Assembly (NCBI GenBank): GCA_046155605.1
Contig: JBJXFQ010000075.1
Location: forward strand, 21,208 to 85,207
Direction of reading: 5' to 3'
Length of the DNA: 64,000 bases
Source of the DNA: JAEUIZ01 sp046155605
Lineage (GTDB): Bacteria > Planctomycetota > Phycisphaerae > Phycisphaerales > UBA1924
Below are positions 63,895 through 64,000 of the stretch, in pieces. The position numbers and the translations under genes are program-made. Under the pieces are notes generated by a model. The model was given only the letters and a program-made list of their open reading frames with translations. It ran no database searches and was not told the origin of the DNA. Every line of letters begins with the position of its first letter. The stretch's first letter is position 1.

Positions 63895-64000
63895 TCACGC
63901 CCGCCGCCGCCTCATCGCCAGCAACCCCGCGCCAGCGAGGATGACCGCAAACCCCGGCGAGGGCACGAGCGTCCAGACGAACGCCTCGGGGTTCTGGAAG
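63895..64000 (-). CDS. C-terminal end of a PEP-CTERM protein (runs off the right edge)
   Basis: Only the last 34 codons are in the window. They read FVWTLVPSPGFAVILAGAG then LLAMRRRRA and stop, i.e. a VPSP box, a hydrophobic helix and an Arg cluster, the PEP-CTERM/exosortase sorting signal. The rest of the protein lies beyond base 64000, so its role is unknown. Confidence 0.75.
   Translation of the reverse strand, partial: FQNPEAFVWTLVPSPGFAVILAGAGLLAMRRRRA

Overview
The window is high-GC DNA that reads like a planctomycete chromosome, most likely class Phycisphaerae (inference). Pointers are several prepilin-like proteins with an FTLIELLVVIAIIALL-type N-terminus, secreted proteins ending in a paired LNVNDF...AGC 'GC-type dockerin' tag, PEP-CTERM-like C-termini (VPSP, hydrophobic stretch, Arg cluster), a Hanks-type kinase with a C-terminal membrane anchor, a tryptophan/kynurenine route, and many ATGA/GTGA stop-start overlaps. 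No rRNA, tRNA, CRISPR array or intact transposase was found.

Layout. 1-2.5 kb: a partial prepilin-like gene, a PEP-CTERM-like secreted protein, and a trypsin-like protease interrupted by an in-frame TAG. 2.6-6.6 kb: panD, a stump of a cytosine-C5 DNA methyltransferase, a pseudouridine synthase, and a minus-strand pair of FAD oxidoreductase and methyltransferase. 6.7-10.3 kb: a kynurenine cassette with kynureninase, then kynurenine 3-monooxygenase fused in frame to kynurenine formamidase. 10.3-14.8 kb: secretin (GspD) and ATPase (GspE) of a type II secretion/type IV pilus machine. 15-19.6 kb: a cobalamin-binding-type protein, then an operon of secreted proteins including a Cys-rich one and a DUF1573-like one, then a pilin-like gene. 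19.7-25.4 kb: a class IV aminotransferase, a pilin/small membrane protein/secreted ADP-ribosylglycohydrolase operon, and a Ser/Thr kinase. 25.5-28.8 kb: a nuclease-fold dockerin protein, a methyltransferase, a dockerin-tagged fragment and a repeat-rich gap. 28.8-33.9 kb: a tightly coupled MacA-MacB-TolC efflux operon. 34-37.4 kb: another dockerin protein and clpC. 37.7-39.5 kb: a Panacea antitoxin, a PemK/MazF-like toxin candidate and a TSUP transporter. 39.5-46.8 kb: a Nif3-like protein, ispE, a ROK kinase, an RCC1-like dockerin protein, a tRNA-dihydrouridine synthase and membrane proteins. 46.8-54.5 kb: a LuxR-type regulator, an ECF sigma factor, a prolyl oligopeptidase, a thioesterase, an ankyrin protein, a MITE-like palindromic element, purN and a TPR-HExxH-PDZ peptidase. 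54.5-64 kb: gcvP, an M42-like peptidase, a probable modification-dependent restriction enzyme (SRA-like plus Mrr) with a small partner, an N-terminally reduced rho, ptsI and the tail of a PEP-CTERM protein.

How it fits together. The GspE/GspD pair and the three pilin-like proteins could build one envelope machine. The PEP-CTERM and dockerin-tagged proteins are probable envelope or surface cargo. The kynurenine cassette covers N-formylkynurenine to 3-hydroxyanthranilate; the flanking dioxygenases are not in the window. Defence or addiction functions are represented by the SRA-Mrr protein, the Panacea/PemK pair and the methyltransferase stump. Short GGGACGAA-type repeats sit in frame inside kynU and KMO, a related array sits in dus, and a different repeat-like sequence forms the KMO-formamidase junction, so repeat insertion appears to have reshaped several proteins here.
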